From Notospermus geniculatus (Eukaryota > Nemertea > Pilidiophora > Heteronemertea > Lineidae): a DNA stretch of 64,000 bases. The stretch lies in assembly GCA_002633025.1 (NCBI GenBank), contig NMRB01000952.1:169461-233460 (forward strand), read 5' to 3'. This document shows positions 1 to 12,200 of the stretch, piece after piece. The position numbers and the translations under genes were made by a program. The notes beneath the pieces are model-generated. The model was given only the letters and a program-made list of their open reading frames with translations. It was not told where the DNA came from and did no database searches. How positions within the stretch are numbered: position 1 is the stretch's first letter; each line of letters opens with the position of its first letter.

Positions 1-82
1 GTCCAATAATTAGGATGAGTTTAGAAGATTCAAGATTGATTTGACAGGACTTAGGAGGCCCACTGAAGAATTTCTCACTTAC

Positions 83-2266
83 TTATATCCAACAAATCTT
101 GGAGCAAATCTCTGAATGCTACTCTTGAATGACACTGGAGAAACGAACGTTGATGATCGGCTCTTTTTCCACAGGTCTTTCATCAGATTTGCATAGGCTG
201 AAAACAAAAATGCTGAAATGGTGGGTAGTGGTGGGGGATTTCATGACTTCAACCAGACCACAGAAAACATGAGGTGGGGGCAGAGTGGGATCTCAACAGG
301 AGACCAGTCATCCTTTCAAATATGTTCAATACAAGATGGCACATTGAACAGTTAGTGATCCCAGGGAACCTTTGAGTTTGACATACCTTTGACTAGCACA
401 CCCTTGCCCTACATACCTTTGACTAGCACACCCTTGCCCTACATACCTTTGACTAGCACACCCTTGCCCTACATACCTTTGACTAGCACACCCTTTCCCT
501 TCGTGTGACCCGATGAGGAATTGTTATCCAAAATGTAGTCATCGTTGAGGCAATACTCAAGAAGGGGTTTTGTGTTGCTAAGGCACTGAAGGATTGAATT
601 CATAAAACACTGCAAAAAGAGAAAAGATGCAATCAGTAAAAGCAAGGCTAGGACCAACAGGCCTTTGACATATCATAAGTCAAATATTTCTTCCCCTCCC
701 CCTCTCACTGGGCTTGACATTGATAGTGGGACAGCTTTCCCCCTGACACGGAAGGTTGAACACCTCCACCCATCAAAACATTGAAAGACGAAGAACATCC
801 TCTGGAGTCTTACCGTATTGCCAAGATTTCTCAAGCCAACCAACCCACACGTATCAAGACTGCTGGATATGCGGCTCTGAAATTGGGAACAATACACTGA
901 CAGGTTACAAGCCTGAGAATAAGTGGCAGGACAAGGACATTGTCCAGCGCCAAATTGTAATTTGTCAGGCACCAGGCAGTTGCTGCCTGACAAAATGTCA
1001 GGCACCAATTCCAAGTCTATACATAGATTTATCCATTACATGTCAGGAAGTAAATCCCAAGTGTCTGGCACAAAACAATCTCTGTCTGCCACTTTGTCAG
1101 GTGCCTATAAAAACTTTATTCTCAGGCTTGAGGTTATCAGAAGTAGATTACGTGACCAATCGCTTGCAAGGACTGGTACCCACCGGCTCTAAATGAAAGA
1201 TTAACTTCTCTGGGTCAAAGGGCAAGATACGCCTGAAATGGCATCACAATTCAAATCAATGGGAAACTTTTACTGCCGTTAGAGGCCACCACCAGTTAGC
1301 GGTCCTAGGACGTCATGAAATTTGACATCACCGAGAAGAAATGCACGGCACAAGGTCATCCATAATGACATGGAGGCTATGGCTTACGTCTGTGACATCA
1401 AACGTGACGTTCTAGGACCGGTAACAGGCGACCTCTAATGGCAGGAAAGTCTCCCATTGATGTGAATCTATCAACCAATAGGACTAAAACAGGGTGAAGT
1501 AACAACTTACGCCAGAACCACGTGATGCCCGTCCTGCAGTATGTCCGGGCGATCCATGATCCACATCTGATATCCGTCGTGAGCTAGAATCAGGGGGAAG
1601 GTTGGCGGTTATTTTTTGCTTCTCTTCATAGCGATACGATTCAGAGTTTGTCTTGTAGTACGATGATGATGGGACATACCCAGTACTGATGGATTCAATA
1701 TATCCCGTCCCTGACCCAGATGAATCCCGTCGACTGATGCCCAAATCACGCAAACTGCTCTGGCTGCCAAAATTGTTTCCATATTTATTCGTGGACGTTG
1801 GGGAATTTCCCGTAACTGACATCCTGTCAAAGCTTGATGCTAAACTCAGGTCGCTGACGCTGCGAGTCTTTTTTGACGGATCTAAGCGAGGTGTACTGAA
1901 GTCATCATCCAACCAACTGCTCTTAAATGAGTTTTTTCGGGGTAGTGTCGAGTTGAACTGCGTGTGGTCAGCTTTCACGGGACCGGTTTGCACAGACCCT
2001 GTGCGAGCTTTCGGCCTCAGCGATACTGTTTCCATTTTCCGTCCCATATGGTCCAACGGACCTGGGCCATTTGGCAAAGGTCTTGTACTCCGTGTCATGC
2101 TGCTACCATTAATCCTAGAAGACCGGCCAGCACTGCTAGGTGGCGCCTGATAGCTACTCGTGTACGTGGTGGTTACACGACGTGTTGGCTTCGGTGAGGA
2201 TGGCTTGTATGACATCCCTGATGATGCGCCATAGCTTATCGGTGAATCAATTTGAGCTCTGAACAT
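83..2266 (-). CDS. USP2/USP21-type ubiquitin-specific protease, 5' part
   Basis: Deubiquitinase of the USP (C19) family, which cleaves ubiquitin from proteins with a catalytic Cys/His/Asp set. Exons on the minus strand: 1511-2266 (252 codons, starts MFRAQIDSP), 814-876, 477-609 and 83-197; phases agree at each junction. The first exon is Ser/Arg/Thr-rich and looks disordered, like the N-terminal region of USP2. The next two join to give [18 protein letters not shown], the USP Cys box with the catalytic Cys directly after the splice. The last gives FAPRFVGY, which precedes the QQDAQEF motif in USP2. The His box lies beyond the left edge, so the gene is partial. The best relatives by memory are USP2 and USP21; I cannot choose between them. 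A 30-bp tandem repeat copies the donor of the Cys-box exon. Confidence 0.88.
381..500. repeat. 30-bp tandem repeat carrying a splice donor
   Basis: Four head-to-tail 30-bp units (381-410, 411-440, 441-470, 471-500). The last is slightly diverged. The unit overlaps the 3' end of the USP Cys-box exon and its intron donor (minus strand GTCAAAG|GTATG), so four equivalent donors lie 30 bp apart. Reading past the first donor in frame meets TAG at once, so only the donor at 477/476 keeps the frame open. Confidence 0.93.
899..1140. repeat. fold-back element in USP intron
   Basis: Arms near 899-925 and 1113-1140 are inverted copies (one contains AAGCCTGAGAATAA, the other TTATTCTCAGGCTT). Between them are several TGTCAGGCACC-like words, some arranged as small palindromes. 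Non-coding, MITE-like. Confidence 0.6.
1250..1467. repeat. fold-back (MITE-like) element in USP intron
   Basis: The first and last roughly 60-75 bases are imperfect inverted repeats (outer word TTCAAATCAATGGGA versus TCCCATTGATGTGAA; inner GGTCCTAGGACGTCA versus GACGTTCTAGGACC). No coding potential in the loop. Confidence 0.8.
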
Positions 2267-2879
2267 CTGGCCGACTCCTCAGATACTTTCAGGATTGGTG
2301 ACCTTTTCACAGAGAGCTTAAAAAACTCTTGATCACTGCGTATAGAAGTGGCAGTGGCCACTTTTATGGAGTGCAATCATAACTGACAGCTGACTGAAAT
2401 GAAAAGAATGAAAACAGCCAATAAAAAAATGCCCCTTCGTCGTACGACTAGCTTACGTCGTACAATGTTTGTAGGCTACGACGCGGACGTCCTCCGTCCG
2501 TCATAAATCATAAATGAACTCCGGAGTCAGACCATTCTCATTGATTCGACTAGGCCTAAGCTAAGATCAAAACCACACTGTCGATCTCTGGCAGCGTTAA
2601 AGTTTTGAGTTTGACAACTCAATCACTTTACTTTGACATTTCCACATGCATGCATGCGTGCAATGCACTGCATCCATGCAAGTCAAAATCCAGGGTCAAT
2701 TCGACATCAACCACTTCACCCAAATTACACGGCATTCTACAAACATCACGCAATAAAACTACAACATTTATCTACTACACATCATATGACACAATCCTCA
2801 CCAATATTTTTTCCTGAAGGACCACTACATATTTAGAAAATTCGTTTTTTAGATCAAAATATTTCTGTTTTCTAAAAAA

Positions 2880-3212
2880 TCCTCAGGCCGCCATTGTCAC
2901 GTGACTGATTGTTCCGAAGACAGAGTTGCCATAACAACGAAGTAAAATAAACGTTCATGTCATAGCAAAACGTCGAAGAAATAATTCTTTCCTATTCAAA
3001 GTCCAATATATGTTTGATGCGTTTAGAAAAACCTGAAGTTTGCCCCAGACAATTTAAAGATGCGAATCAATAAGAAATTTTTACCAATCAGATTTTGAAT
3101 CGTTCGTCAGGCCCGACGTACGTGATGACGTAATTGGCGCCAAATTCAATCAGCTGATCATGATGCCAACATGTTTCTCATCACCATGTTTTAATGTGCT
3201 GTTTTTGATGAG
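2880..3212. promoter_or_regulatory. shared promoter region of the USP gene and TEN1
   Basis: The two genes are divergent, with 946 bases between their start codons. The interval holds a perfect 10-bp E-box palindrome, GTCACGTGAC (2896-2905, USF/TFE type), next to GCCGCCATTG (YY1-like, 2888-2897). At 2925-2938 is GTTGCCATAACAAC, close to the RFX X-box consensus. The remainder, 2267-2880, shows nothing coding. Assignment as a promoter is inferred from position and motifs. Confidence 0.5.
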
Positions 3213-4006
3213 ATGTGCGCTTCAAAGGAAAACCCACAATCATTTGCGCAAAGTCAGAGACATTCCCAGATTAATTTTGTAGCTGATGTGATGACAAAGT
3301 CAGCAGAGACAAAAATATATCATCCAGAAATCCGTGTTATTGGAAGGTATGAAATCATGAAATGATCATGATGATGGGCCAGGCTATACTGCTAGGCCTA
3401 CGCCTAGCCTACATGTAGATGTAGGCCTAGGCCTATAGGTACCGGTAGGCCGTAGAGTTACACTACCTACTACCTACTTTGGGCCATTTCATTTGGAGGC
3501 GCGCATGCTATTCTACATCATAGGCCGGGATCATAGGCCTGCCTGTACATGTCAATGTCATGTTAGCAGGCTCGCTCCTGCATCCCTCAGCTGAGTTAGT
3601 TTACTGTAAGGCCTAGGCCTAGTCAAATAGTAATAGGCCTTTTTGGTCTGATAATGACATAATGTGATTTCATTTGTATTTCAGGCTGACATCACATGAC
3701 TTACAGAAATGCCGTGGCGTCCTCCAGGATCCATTCAAATCGGGCAAAAACCTTTCAGTAGACACAACTCTCATCGAACCTTTTCATGCACATTGTGGAT
3801 CACTCTTTGAAGTTTTCGGAGATGTTGAAAGTCGGGAAGAAGGACCTCTGCTCAAAGCACAAATTGCAAAATGTGTGGATGGTATGGATATTCATTTGTT
3901 AAGGAGTAGTCTTCAGCTACAGAGGAAGTATTTGGACTCCAGGGTGATGAGAACAGGTCCTGATGACATGGATGATGACACAGTGTCAAGTGAGAAGCCG
4001 TCCTGA
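3213..4006 (+). CDS. TEN1: CST complex subunit TEN1
   Basis: Small OB-fold protein that pairs with STN1 and CTC1 in the CST complex, which binds telomeric single-stranded DNA and helps DNA polymerase alpha-primase fill in the C-strand. Two exons, 3213-3346 and 3685-4006, joined in an AGG codon (VIGR|LTSHDL), give 151 residues; human TEN1 has 123. Family signatures in order: IRVIGRLTSHD (first strand), LIEPFHAHCGSLFEVFGD, AKCVDGMDIHLLRSS and LQRKYL at the C-terminal end. These match the human pattern EPFHA..GSLY, CVEGMNLPLL and QRLY. The extra length is an N-terminal extension of about 25 residues and a short acidic tail. The start is the first ATG of exon 1. It is divergent from the USP gene. 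Confidence 0.93.
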
Positions 4007-4059
4007 ATCGGACTGAGTTGTGCTGAATGCAGGCGTGTCTGCCTGGAAATACTGTGGAA

Positions 4060-4310
4060 CCTCCCTTTAACGGACACCTCTGCCAGGAGGACACCTCTCT
4101 GTTAAGGACACCAATGTTCAGTCCTCACCTGGCCACTTCTTGGACCTCTGTAATCAGGACACCTCTCAATTAAGGACACCTCTCAATTAAGGACACTTCT
4201 CAATTAAGGACACCTCTCAATTAAGGACACCTCTCAATTAAGGACACCTCTCAATTAAGGACACCTCTCAATTAAGGACACCTCTCAATTAAGGACACCT
4301 TATACCAGTC
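4060..4310. repeat. 17-bp tandem repeat in the TEN1 3' UTR
   Basis: From about 4155 to 4300 the unit ACACCTCTCAATTAAGG is repeated about eight times. Flanking sequence (AACCTCCCTTTAACGGACACC) belongs to the same wider motif, which recurs near 46620-46725 and 55783-55850 in the window, so the array has probably grown from a dispersed element. Confidence 0.9.
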
Positions 4311-4620
4311 CTGAGGGTATCCTTGAGAGGGTCCACAGTACATGAAATTGGAAAACAGTGACTGAGTGAGAGAAGATCATTTTGTCTAAATGCAGATTTA
4401 TTTTCCGAAACATCAGAAAAGTGCTGTGCCTACAATAATGTAGCTGCTGATACATTCATCATCTGGGAATACAAATTATTTTACAGTGCACAATATTCGA
4501 TGTGGGACCTGCATGTGTTACACTACAGCAATAGTTTGGCAGGTCTCTCATAACTCATGGCAAAAATTCATGACAATATTAATGTAAATGTCCTGTTTTT
4601 GGCACTTCTAAGAAGAGTGA

Positions 4621-4626
4621 AATAAA
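4621..4626 (+). terminator. candidate polyadenylation signal of TEN1
   Basis: AATAAA about 615 bases after the TEN1 stop codon, on the coding strand. It is the first canonical signal seen downstream. Inferred from sequence only. Confidence 0.5.
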
Positions 4627-5015
4627 AGTTTTTTTAAATAAACATTCTGTAAGTAATTACCGTATGTTCTATACAATTTCAGTAACACCTCAAAGTTCAG
4701 TTGCAGGGTCGGATCCAGGGCACGCCCCCTATTTTTGGCAGAGCATGATTCTTTTAACCGGTAACAAGAAAAAACTTAATCAGCTAAAAATTACTAGTAT
4801 TTTGCTCTCAGACGCCAGGAAAATGCATCTACATATATAATAATTGTCAAATACTTCTGGGGGAGGGCCCCCAAAACCCCCTTTGACTTTGCGGCTAAGG
4901 CGCTTACCGCATCCCTCGAACTACGCCCCCTTTCTGTCCGTCCTGGTTCCAACCCCGAGTTGCCACAAGACATGACCAGCATGTTTATCTGAAACTCATC
5001 TCCCATAAACAACAA

Positions 5016-5142
5016 GGGTCGTATTCATAAAGCGGTTCTATCGTTAGGACCATCTTCGGCCGGTTCCAAGTATGGTCAATCACTGTACTTGGAGCCGGCC
5101 TAAGACGGTTCTAACAATAGAACCGCTTTATGAATACGACCC
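5016..5142. repeat. fold-back element, family B
   Basis: Inverted arms of about 55 bases begin with GGGTCGTATTCATAAAGCGG and end with its complement. The shorter relative at 32014-32067 is a perfect palindrome of the same outer sequence. The stretch 4310-6247 otherwise holds AT-rich non-coding DNA with no exon that I can support. Confidence 0.9.
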
Positions 5143-6000
5143 CAAGAGAATAGTGATGTCTGCACTATCAACAAAATCTGCCTTGGGGCAAATATCATTT
5201 TGAAAATTTCACCCCTCCCCATGAAATCAAGAGAACTTTGAGATGCCCCCTTACTTGGATTTATGAAGAAGATTACAATGTATATGTCATGGTGGAAGTT
5301 CCTTCCTACTACGAATACTATCTAGGCAAAATACATAGCAAAACTGTCCTAGAGATTAAAATGGAAAGAAGATACTGCTGGTTTTTGGGGGGGGGGGAGT
5401 TCTGAATTCGTGGATTTACATGTACATGTATTTTGTTCACACAAACAGCTTCTTTTTTTGTGGCCCTATTTATGACAGGCCTGATATACTCCACAACATA
5501 TGATGTAGATTTCTCAAAGCTAATAAATATCAAACATCTGATAATATTCTTTAATAGAATTTAAATTCTGATAACAGTACTAAAATATATAGATTTGCAT
5601 GAACTATATGATGATATCTGAAGACGGATTTTGAAGTAATAATGGAGTGAATGCATTAATATAATGTACAGTTTCCTGATGACGGATGCGCGAAATCATT
5701 ACCGGTACATTGTGTTTTAAGCGGGTGTCTATCTACCGTATACAATCATTACATGTACAATCAAATACTCATAAGAAAATGCTCGCTTTTGAATTTTGTC
5801 ATAACAGATAATATGCAATCCCCTTTCATTGCACCGGGAGTACTGGTAACTTAACATTGATTATTTTAAAATATTAACAAATTCTTATAATCCAATGATA
5901 CAGCCTAACTAATATGAACGCCAGATCATAAAATGATACAACACAATCTTTATATGACACTATAACTGATAAGGCAACAGTTTATACATCTTAAGAAGCC

Positions 6001-6130
6001 CATACACATGCAATATTGTTGCACAATATGAAGGTCAAAATGGGCAATATTATTGCCAATCTTTCTTCTACCCATCATGCCAGAATTGCATGACCCCATC
6101 TGGCCCCATATTGTGCAATAATATTGGATG
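6001..6130. repeat. fold-back element near the 3' end of the IkB-like gene
   Basis: Contains inverted copies of a CAATATTATTGC / GCAATAATATTG-type word at both ends, separated by about 60 bases. It lies just downstream of the stop codon of the minus-strand IkB-like gene. Confidence 0.6.
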
Positions 6131-6247
6131 GTGTACCTAGGCCATTAGTTCAATTGTTCAGCACACATGAAGAGTAGACCTGTAACATTGTATGGTGTGC
6201 AGATACAAGTGTTTTGTAAATGAGAATGTGGACAAAACTTCAAACTC

Positions 6248-9200
6248 TTAATAAAGTCCTGTTGACCAGCTTGAAGTTGATGGGGGAATCTGGGGGTCCT
6301 GTGGCTGGTTTTGCCGCAACTGGTTGCCATGGATACCAGCCACAGTCTGTCTGGGCATCATCCCTTCTGGAGTGTACCCATTGTTAGGGAATCGCTGGGC
6401 AACAGGTGGCAGATTCTGACGCTGGTTTGCTGTAGCCATGGGGTTGGCAGGTTGATGAAGGTACTGGTTCATGCCTGGCTGAGGGAGATTTGCCTGATGT
6501 GAACCAGGTCGTTGTGAATTTGACATATTTTGAGAATATGTCTGGTTGCCAGGCATGGTTACCTGTGAATATGTCTGGTTACCAGGCGTAGTCGCTTGTG
6601 AATATGTCTGGTTACCAGGCATCGTTGTTTGTGGATATGTCTGGTTACCAGGCATGGTTGCATGTGAATATGTCTGGTTGCTAGCGCCAGACATTGGTTG
6701 TGAATATGTCTGGTTACCAGGCATGGTTGTTTGCAAATATGTCTGGTTCACACCGGTTGCTCCAGCCTGTGAATATGTCTGGTTCACACCAGTTGCCCTT
6801 TGAGAATATATCTGGTTAGAGCCAGCTGTGGTTGTTTGTGAATACATCTGACTCGGCGCAGTTGGACCTACCTGTGAATATGCCTGGTGCATTTGTGAAT
6901 ATGTCTGGTTCACACCAGCTGTGCCTGCCTGTGAATATGTCTGGTTCACACCAGCTGTGCCTGCCTGTGAATATATCTGGTTCACACCAGCTGTCCCTTG
7001 AAAATAATGCTGGTTCACAGCTGATGTTGTCGCCTGTGAATAAGGCTGCTGTAAAGTTGACATAACTGGCTGTTGGCGCTGTGAATTAAGGTGTGAATAC
7101 AACTGATCTGTGCATGAGGTGATGCCATCCTGTTCACAGAACAGGTCAGCATTAAGTGGTGCACTGAAAGCCGGTCCTGAATACTGACCAACCCCAGTCT
7201 GTACAGAAGTCTGACCCATGCAGGTGGCAAGTCCTATGTCTGTCAAAGTCGACGATATCAGGCCAAGGGAGTCATCGGATGTTTCACACGGTCCTTGTCT
7301 GCAAAGCTGTTCCAGGAGTGATTCGCTGGGCTCCTGCAATTGTTGTTCATAACCTGACATCGTGTTTCCCCAGGGAATCCCATTCGCCATGCTTGGCTCA
7401 GGATTGCCCGCCTGAATGACTTGTTCAGTTGTCTCGCTCTGAAACTGGCCGTCTGATTTGGGCGCAGAACTCTGGTTCACATTCCCCGAGCACTGGGCTG
7501 GCGAGGCGGGGTTTGAACTTTGACTCGAGCTGTGTCGAACGTGTGGAATTTTCAACATGTCGACAATCTGGAAAATGATAAGAGACAGAGTAAGGGCTTG
7601 TGTCTGTGGTATCATGACATTATCACCCAGTAACGAAGAGAATTTCAAATTGTCCACAAATCAACAAGTTATCCCAGGGCAATTTTTGATGAGGAACCTG
7701 TGAACTACTGCCGGTCTGCAGTGCTGTGAGCAGTTGTATCTCTTTTACGACATTTCATTCCTGTTGTGCACTGCATAAAGGATGTCGTGATGCATTGCTT
7801 TGCTCTGTTTTTAACATCTTTCTTTGGTACAACGTGTGCAGTGTGCAGTGTGCCGCCCTATCGGGACGAAAGGTCAAGCGGGTTCGTCATTGGACAATTC
7901 TCCCTTCAGACATATTTTTGAACGTTTCTCAAAATTTACTTACGATTTGTCCGGTACTCTTTGGATCATAAACAAGATCTTTGGGTGTCTTCTGCTCCAA
8001 GTTGCGTCCCTGACGATTGGCTCCGCTCCTCAGCAGAAGTTGCACCATTTGAACTTTTGTTTTAATGTCATCCATCGGTAGACCCGCTACGATGTGCAAT
8101 CCGGTATTACCACTGTCTGTTGCGTCCGTGACAAGTCCGTGACACTCGTTGTCGTATTTCAGGACTTTCTCCATGATTTCAGGCGATCTCTGTTCAATCG
8201 CAAAGTGTAATGCATTTCGGCCATCTTTACGTGCCTGTAAGATGGAAAAGAAAGATGTAAATGCCAATTCGTCAGAAAATAGATCAGTCAGGTGTCCACA
8301 ACAGTCGGGTGTCCACAACAGTCGGGTGTCCACAACAGTCGGGTGTCCATCAGAACAGCAAGCATCAGGTTCGATTCCTTCCGCTCAGTACGAATTTTAC
8401 AAAATTGTCCCACGGTAGAATTCTCCATTCCTGGCTGCAGACAACACAGCTCTGACTTGCAAACTCCATTTCTCCAAAATTCCTAAAACCGACTTCGAAA
8501 CTTTTCTCTCAGTTCCAGTATTGATTTACTGTAGCAGATTTTTCCGTCAGAGCCGAAGCCATAGCATTATTGGCCCTGGTAAGTACGGAAGAGGCCATCT
8601 CAAGCTACTCATGTTCCTCAGTTGGATGGGGCCTTTTACTTGCCCTTGTGAACACAAGGTACAAGGCACCACGGCTTACTGTCCCATGCAATGGACGTGA
8701 AGAGCCAGGGATGATTAATCCCATATGGCCCGGGCTGGATTCGAACCAGGTACCTGCCGCTTGCAAAGCGGACGTGATAACCACTAGGCTACCAAGGCTC
8801 ACTAAGCTATCGAGGCTCTCTGTTGTATTGAGACCTTAGAATCAATGGATGGAATAACTGGACTCACTTTGTCCTGTGGATTTGCTCCATGCTGCAGAAG
8901 TAACTCCACCGTCGGCAGGCAATCACGTTTCTGGGTCAAGTCATGGTTTTGAATGGCGATGAGCAGTGGGGTCATTCCTGAAAAAGTTTGTATCAAAGTT
9001 AGATTTCGTGATACACTATAGAGGTCACATTTCCATGACGACGTGATGCTGCCGCCATATTGGCCATCAAAATGTCAAGTTAAATGTCATGGCATGAACA
9101 GAGTGTCAATAACAGATCGCGACGTCAAAACGTCGTGACGTGACAGTTTTGACTTTGTCGCCGGCCATTTGACGGCCAACATGGCCAATTCTTTGCAGTC

Positions 9201-12200
9201 ACGTGACCGTTGTGACGTCATTAAAAACCTCTCTTTGCCTGTACAATGGATTAGGATATGAATCGTTTGACTTTGAAAAGGTTTGGAGGGGTGTTTGTTA
9301 TTTTTGATACATACCATCGCAATCTCTGACACTGAGGTCCAACTTTTTCGGAGGCATGGTAAGGAGCAAGTCGAGAATCCTGTTGAGGTATTGTTTCGAT
9401 GCACAATGGAGGGCGCTGCTGTACCTCTTGTCCTTGATGGTAGGATCAGCACCGAACTCCAGTAAAGTCTTCACGATTTCCGTGTAATTCTTTATGGCTT
9501 CTGACTCGCAGTCACGACAGGCAAATATGGCAAGGTAGAGTGGCGTCTGAAAAATCAACAGTTCAGCTTTAAGATTTGTGTAATTGGGCAGTTCAGCTTT
9601 AATATATTGTAAATATTGTACAGCAAAGATGATCACCCAAGTTTAACCGGGCATATAATTGTAAAAGACCACATGTTGGCCTAAATGAGCTTCTTCAGTT
9701 TTGTTTTGGCTCACGATTCATGCTGCCATCTACACTAGTCTCCGACGCAACAGAGTCGGTATTGCTTGCAATGGACATGCAACCTCCGAACATTTTGGAT
9801 GGTTCCGTTTTCAGATCAGTGGAACGGATTCTTACCTGCCCGTCATAGTTTTGTAAATTGATGAAATTCGCCAGGCAACCCTGTCGCTTGCAACGAGCCA
9901 AGAAGGCCTCAGTCATGTAGATTTCACCGTGAAGGATAAAACGATGGACAAGACTGTAACAGACAAAGCAAAGTTCATTTCTTCTCATAAAGAATGTGCC
10001 TGAAGAATATTCGATCTGAACCTGAATGACATGATGCCATAAAGGAATCAATCATAAAGGTTTAACTGCGAACGATGAGCTTACTGAAGGATACACTTCC
10101 TGTGTTGCCACCAGATGTCTCTCACTGCCTGAATTTTGGCTTTACGTAATAGGCACGAGCTTCAACTTTTTTTGTGGTGAAGAGGTACATGAACCTGCCA
10201 ACATGATGCTTTAAATTCCATTTCTGACGATAACTGAGCTATTTTCAGCACAATTAGTGTTCCATGTACAAATGTACGTCAGCCTATTCAAATGTACACC
10301 GATGACCCTGAACACACATCGTTCGTGGGGTTCTCATTAATTCAGACCTTTTGTATCATAAGATCAACTAGTCGGAATTCAACAAAATTTGCAGTGAATG
10401 TGCAGAAGGGTCTTGCCTATCACATGGAAACGTCAGAATGCAAATCTGTTGGGTTTTAAAGGGATATTGTCCACATTTATAAAATGCTAAATTTGTCAGT
10501 TGAACCTTTATGGTTGATTCCTTTATGATGATGCAGACAACCCCACGACAGTGACATCGAAGACGTTGCGTCAGAATTGACCATTGCTGAATCATGGATT
10601 GCGTCACTTCAGCTGGTTTCAGATCCATGTTCTGGTTGAAATTTCGGCGGAAGTGGGCAGATCTGGGAATTTGACATCATCTATAAGAAGGTATGATGAA
10701 CAAATGATGCCTAAAATAATTACCTATCACCGTCTTCATCAATGACTTGGAACTGTTCCTCCGTTAGCAAATTGATGACGCTGAAAGCACGTGATTTTTT
10801 ACTCATCGTGGTTGGCGTTGAAGGTGAGGCAGGTATTGGCGTCAGGGAGAGTTCTGGACAGATTCCTGGCTCACCATGCCCGATGCTGCCACCTGCGGCA
10901 AATTTTGTATCTGCAATCAAAAAATTGCTGAGCTATGAAAGTGAATACCGGTAACTACAACAAGTGTCAAAGGTTTCAACTCCTGTCAACGAGGAAGAGC
11001 CCTGTTTTTTGTTTGGCTTTTATACACTGCATGACAAACGTTAAAATCAGTCACTTCAACAGTCAGTTCAACAGTAGTTTGCACCAACATTCCACAGGAG
11101 TTGAAAGGAGCTGTTCATTTTCGTCAATTGAGGAATCTGAGTTGTGATCCTTGAGAAAATGAAGAAAGCTATGAAGCTGCAAATTGCAGCGATTATTCTG
11201 TACAGCAGCACAAATAATCCCTGCAATTTGCAAGTGCATAGCTTTTTCCATTTTCCCCAGGATCACAACTCAGATTCCTCAAGTGACGAAAATGAACAGC
11301 TCTTTTTCCAACATTTTTTCTACTAGTTTATAGACACTTTGAGATTTAGCTAGCTCAAGGTATCATGGAATGGACTATCATATGCCACTCTCCCACCCCA
11401 GGGTTTGGTCTCACTCCTCTTCATATGCTCCTTTGTGTAGGAGTGCATGAAGAGAGACCAAGGCCCTGCAGTGGGAGAGTGGAGTACTTTCAACTCTTGT
11501 CAATCAGTGTATGAAGACCTTTACAAGGTGCAAATATTTTCAGATAGTTTCTTGTCCATGCAATGAGATACATCCACAGAGGCACTGTAACTTCATCCAT
11601 CGGAAGGCAAAGATTTAATGATGCTAAATTCATGAAAATTGTCATTAATTTCTTTCATTTTCCTCATCATGTGATTGAAATTAATCAGAATTTTCATTTT
11701 TTGTCTAAGTATCCCAAAAAGTTTCAAAAAACCGCCCACAACAAAACTGTCACATTTTAAAGTTTGTTGCTAAAAATTCCCCAGGTGATGACCTCATTAC
11801 GTGACTGGAATCCCCGGAAAATCCGATCAGAAACGACCTCATTGGTTGACTGTAAATAAACCACTTAATCACCCTGAGTCAATAATTGCCTCTGATTGGA
11901 TAACAGACAGCAGGAAGTAGGCCCCGCATGAACGGAGGGAAGTCCCAGAAGAAACAAATTATGGTGGAAGTCACTATTGTCATAAATAAATCCTATTGTC
12001 CAATTAATTTCGTCGAAAAAAATCGCAGGTCAGACAATGTGAAATCTAATGTCATATTTTTTTGTCTCACGGCATTTGCATTGATCAATATTGTTCTAAA
12101 TAATGTCTTGTTTTCAGTTACGGTAGATGAGTCCCTCACAGCAAAACCAGTCACATTTTGCTCAGAATGAGCCTCAACAAACTAAGATGACACCAGGAGC

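Noticed and set aside
4155-4300. CRISPR-like array
   Set aside because: The units are head-to-tail with no unique spacers, and the genome is animal.
6546-6803. Plus-strand frame with repeated CEYVWLPG
   Set aside because: It is the antisense of the NQTYSQ coding repeat; regular only because the real frame is regular.
8727-8800. Functional tRNA-Ala gene
   Set aside because: It has a long non-tRNA body attached, stem mismatches and no T-run terminator next to it; a SINE fits better.
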